This document shows positions 62,150 through 64,000 of a stretch of DNA of 64,000 bases, piece by piece. Below the pieces are notes generated by a model, which saw only the letters and a list, made by a program, of their open reading frames with translations, had not been told where the DNA came from and did no database searches. A program made the position numbers and the translations under genes. The stretch spans positions 36,375,413-36,439,412 of the forward strand of contig OZ018410.1 in NCBI GenBank assembly GCA_963969595.1, read 5' to 3'. How positions within the stretch are numbered: the first letter of the stretch is position 1; the number at the start of each line of letters is the position of its first letter. This DNA is from Neckera pumila. Lineage: Eukaryota; Streptophyta; Bryopsida; Hypnales; Neckeraceae.

Positions 62150-62694
62150 TTAACCCTTAAAAGACATTTCATATGTAGGCTTGGTCAAACTTCATTAGAT
62201 TTCTACATTAGAATTGCACATTTCAAAATTTTGATATTTTTCACATGTAATAATATATGTCTGAAGTTTAATCTCATTTTTTCATAAATATAAACATTAA
62301 TTTAAATTTTATATAATTTTTTAAAGATTTTCTTTGCTAAAATCATAGTAAATACAAAATGCTTAAAATAGTATGAAATTTTTAATAAAAATGGAAATAA
62401 TAGTGAAAAACATCATGGTGTAATTGATGTATTTCTTGAGATCATATGAAGATAAATTCAATAGGAAAAGTCCAAAAGTGGTGTACCTTTGAGCTTTCAA
62501 AGATGTTAACTTGAAAGTGTCACAAAAATTACAATTTTAACAATTTTGAAAAAAATTCAATGGAAAAAAGAGTAGATTATTGGTGCTACATTTTTTTAGT
62601 CAATCTTAAAAGCATTTAAAATAAAAAACTATTTGAAAAATGCAAGTTTGACTTTCAAATGCCTGTGGGGCTTGCAATGTCCTTTAAGGGTTAA
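62150..62694 (+). mobile_element. TTAA element, class III, full length (545 bp)
   Basis: The left end is TTAACCCTTAAAAGACAT. The right end is ATGTCCTTTAAGGGTTAA, which pairs at nearly every position. The interior matches 46803-47337. There is no coding capacity. Confidence 0.85.
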
Positions 62695-63454
62695 AGTGAC
62701 AAATGGTCCATATTTGGAGGAAACTCTCATATCTTGTACAAATAGGTGTTTCTTGCACACCTCTACAATTAAAATTTGAAAATTCATTGTCCATAATTTT
62801 TAAGAATTTATTGTGTAAAACCATAAATTTAACTAAAAAGATCACCAAAAAAGAAGTCTTAGTGTTTAATTTGAAATTTGGCATTGGGTAAGAATGCAAT
62901 GTCAATTATTCATGACTAAAAATAAAAATTATATTTTACATAATGCAATAGTCTTTGAATAGTGCAATAGATAGTTTGAATTGTTTTTTTACCCTACTGT
63001 ACCACTGATAAACATACTGGGACAAGCACACTCCATGTACCTTCTCTCTTTTTGTTACTTTGAATTTTCATGACTAATTCAAATGCAACTTCAACTCATC
63101 TTTAATGACAAATTGACCCGTAAATGCTTGAGGCACCAAATTTTAGTGTCAATAATATTTTGAAGTTAAATAAAACCCAACCAAATTGCTACTTTTAATA
63201 ATTTATATTTTTGAAATTTTCTTTTTGAAGTCTAGTTTTAGCATCAAAAATTCAATTTTGAAAATGATTGATTATGATTTTCTATTCAAGATTTTGTGCA
63301 AGGGTATCCATTGCAAACTTGACAAAATGTCAACTTTTTGCCCAATTTAGAGCAAAATCCTAGAAGTTGAAAAAAGTCCTATTTGAGATTATAGATCATA
63401 GAATAAGCTCAGGCATTCATGAGGAAATGATTAAAGTGCATGGAAAGCATTGAT
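62695..63454. other. AT-rich intergenic DNA
   Basis: No gene or clear element is recognised. Confidence 0.4.
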
Positions 63455-63625
63455 TTAATCCCTAAAGACCAAAGGCCATCTTTTTGGTGTCAAAAATACT
63501 CAAAATTGCCATTTTCAATGCAAACAACAAAAAATTTAAGCATTAATTTTTTTGCATATCCAACTATAGGATCTTGCACTAGACTAATATAAGAATGTCA
63601 ATTCAAAAACTTTGACCATATTAGA
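63455..63625 (-). mobile_element. TTAA element, class I, end fragment
   Basis: Starts TTAATCCCTAAAGACCAAAGG and follows class I through CTCAAAATTGCCATTTTCAATGC. It breaks off near 63625 in unrelated sequence. Confidence 0.7.
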
Positions 63626-63766
63626 GTTATTCGTAAAGTCCGAACCAATTTGAGCGGGACTTTTTTGGAAACAAGTGGACTGTAGAAAGGCATCTCTAGC
63701 TGAACCATGAAGGCTTTTTTTAAGAAGCGTGTGACACGCAACCTCAAAAGTAGGGTCCAAATCTTC

Positions 63767-64000
63767 TTAACCCCTAAAGGACCATTGTCCCTTCAAGGGA
63801 CAAATGTGTTTTTGGGCAGGTACCTACGGGCTGAAATTTTCTCCTGATTTTTTGAAACTTTTTTTGGAGGTAGAAAAGCTAATTAGAAAAGCTAATTAGA
63901 AAAGCTAAACTTTTTTTGGAGGTAGAAAAGCTAATTTTTGTCTTTTTGGAAAGCTTTGATTCATTTCATTTGGACTTGTTATGAAAAAGTTATGGACATT
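63767..64000 (+). mobile_element. TTAA element, class I, cut by the window end
   Basis: The left end is TTAACCCCTAAAGGACCATT, followed by the palindrome TTGTCCCTTCAAGGGACAA. It includes a short local triplication of AGAAAAGCTAATT (about 63870-63935) and runs off the window. Confidence 0.85.

Overview
This window is nuclear DNA of a land plant. Six spliced protein-coding genes can be rebuilt with GT-AG introns and consistent phases, and several are plant-type: a P-class PPR protein closely resembling Arabidopsis At2g35130, an URGT-type UDP-rhamnose/UDP-galactose transporter, and a cytosolic RPS15A with a leader intron and telo-box. One gene matches ZMYND12, an axoneme-associated family, which points to a plant with flagellated sperm (a bryophyte, lycophyte or fern is my inference; the species is not identifiable). 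Introns are about 100-1,100 bp, and the intergenic DNA is very AT-rich and full of repeats.

Layout. 1-1350: intergenic, with a dispersed repeat. 1351-5813 (+): ZMYND12-like gene, 8 exons, 414 aa. 5985-10576 (-): PPR gene, 8 exons, 601 aa, convergent with the previous gene at a spacing of 171 bp. 10960-13103 (+): RPS15A, divergent from the PPR gene across a compact shared promoter. 13505-19542: a block of TTAA-flanked transposons and MITEs. 19961-21747 (+): COA4-like twin-CX9C protein, 101 aa. 22721-27112 (+): tandem-rhodanese protein, 9 exons, 405 aa. 27113-32333: repeats. 32787-35262: a 2.4 kb 8-bp minisatellite whose giant reading frames are an artefact of its period. About 35650-39343 (+): URGT transporter, 348 aa, with a leader intron. 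39344-64000: no host gene recognised. This half is TTAA elements, MITEs, truncated LINE tails and a decayed reverse transcriptase fragment.

The main finding is a set of non-autonomous elements bounded by TTAA, with terminal inverted repeats of the form TTAA-CCC(C/T)TAAAGGAC. At least ten full-length or near-full-length copies and several fragments fall into several size classes (about 0.15, 0.55, 0.66 and 0.92 kb). One copy sits inside another MITE whose related copy keeps the unoccupied TTAA target. Two others sit back to back sharing a single TTAA. These features match the piggyBac superfamily, which I know mainly from animals, fungi, algae and oomycetes. No transposase gene lies in the window.

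The genes do not form a pathway: sperm flagellum (ZMYND12), organelle RNA processing (PPR), cytosolic translation (RPS15A), respiratory-chain assembly (COA4), sulfur transfer (rhodanese) and Golgi nucleotide-sugar supply (URGT). All coordinates and joins were worked out by eye, without alignment or transcript data.
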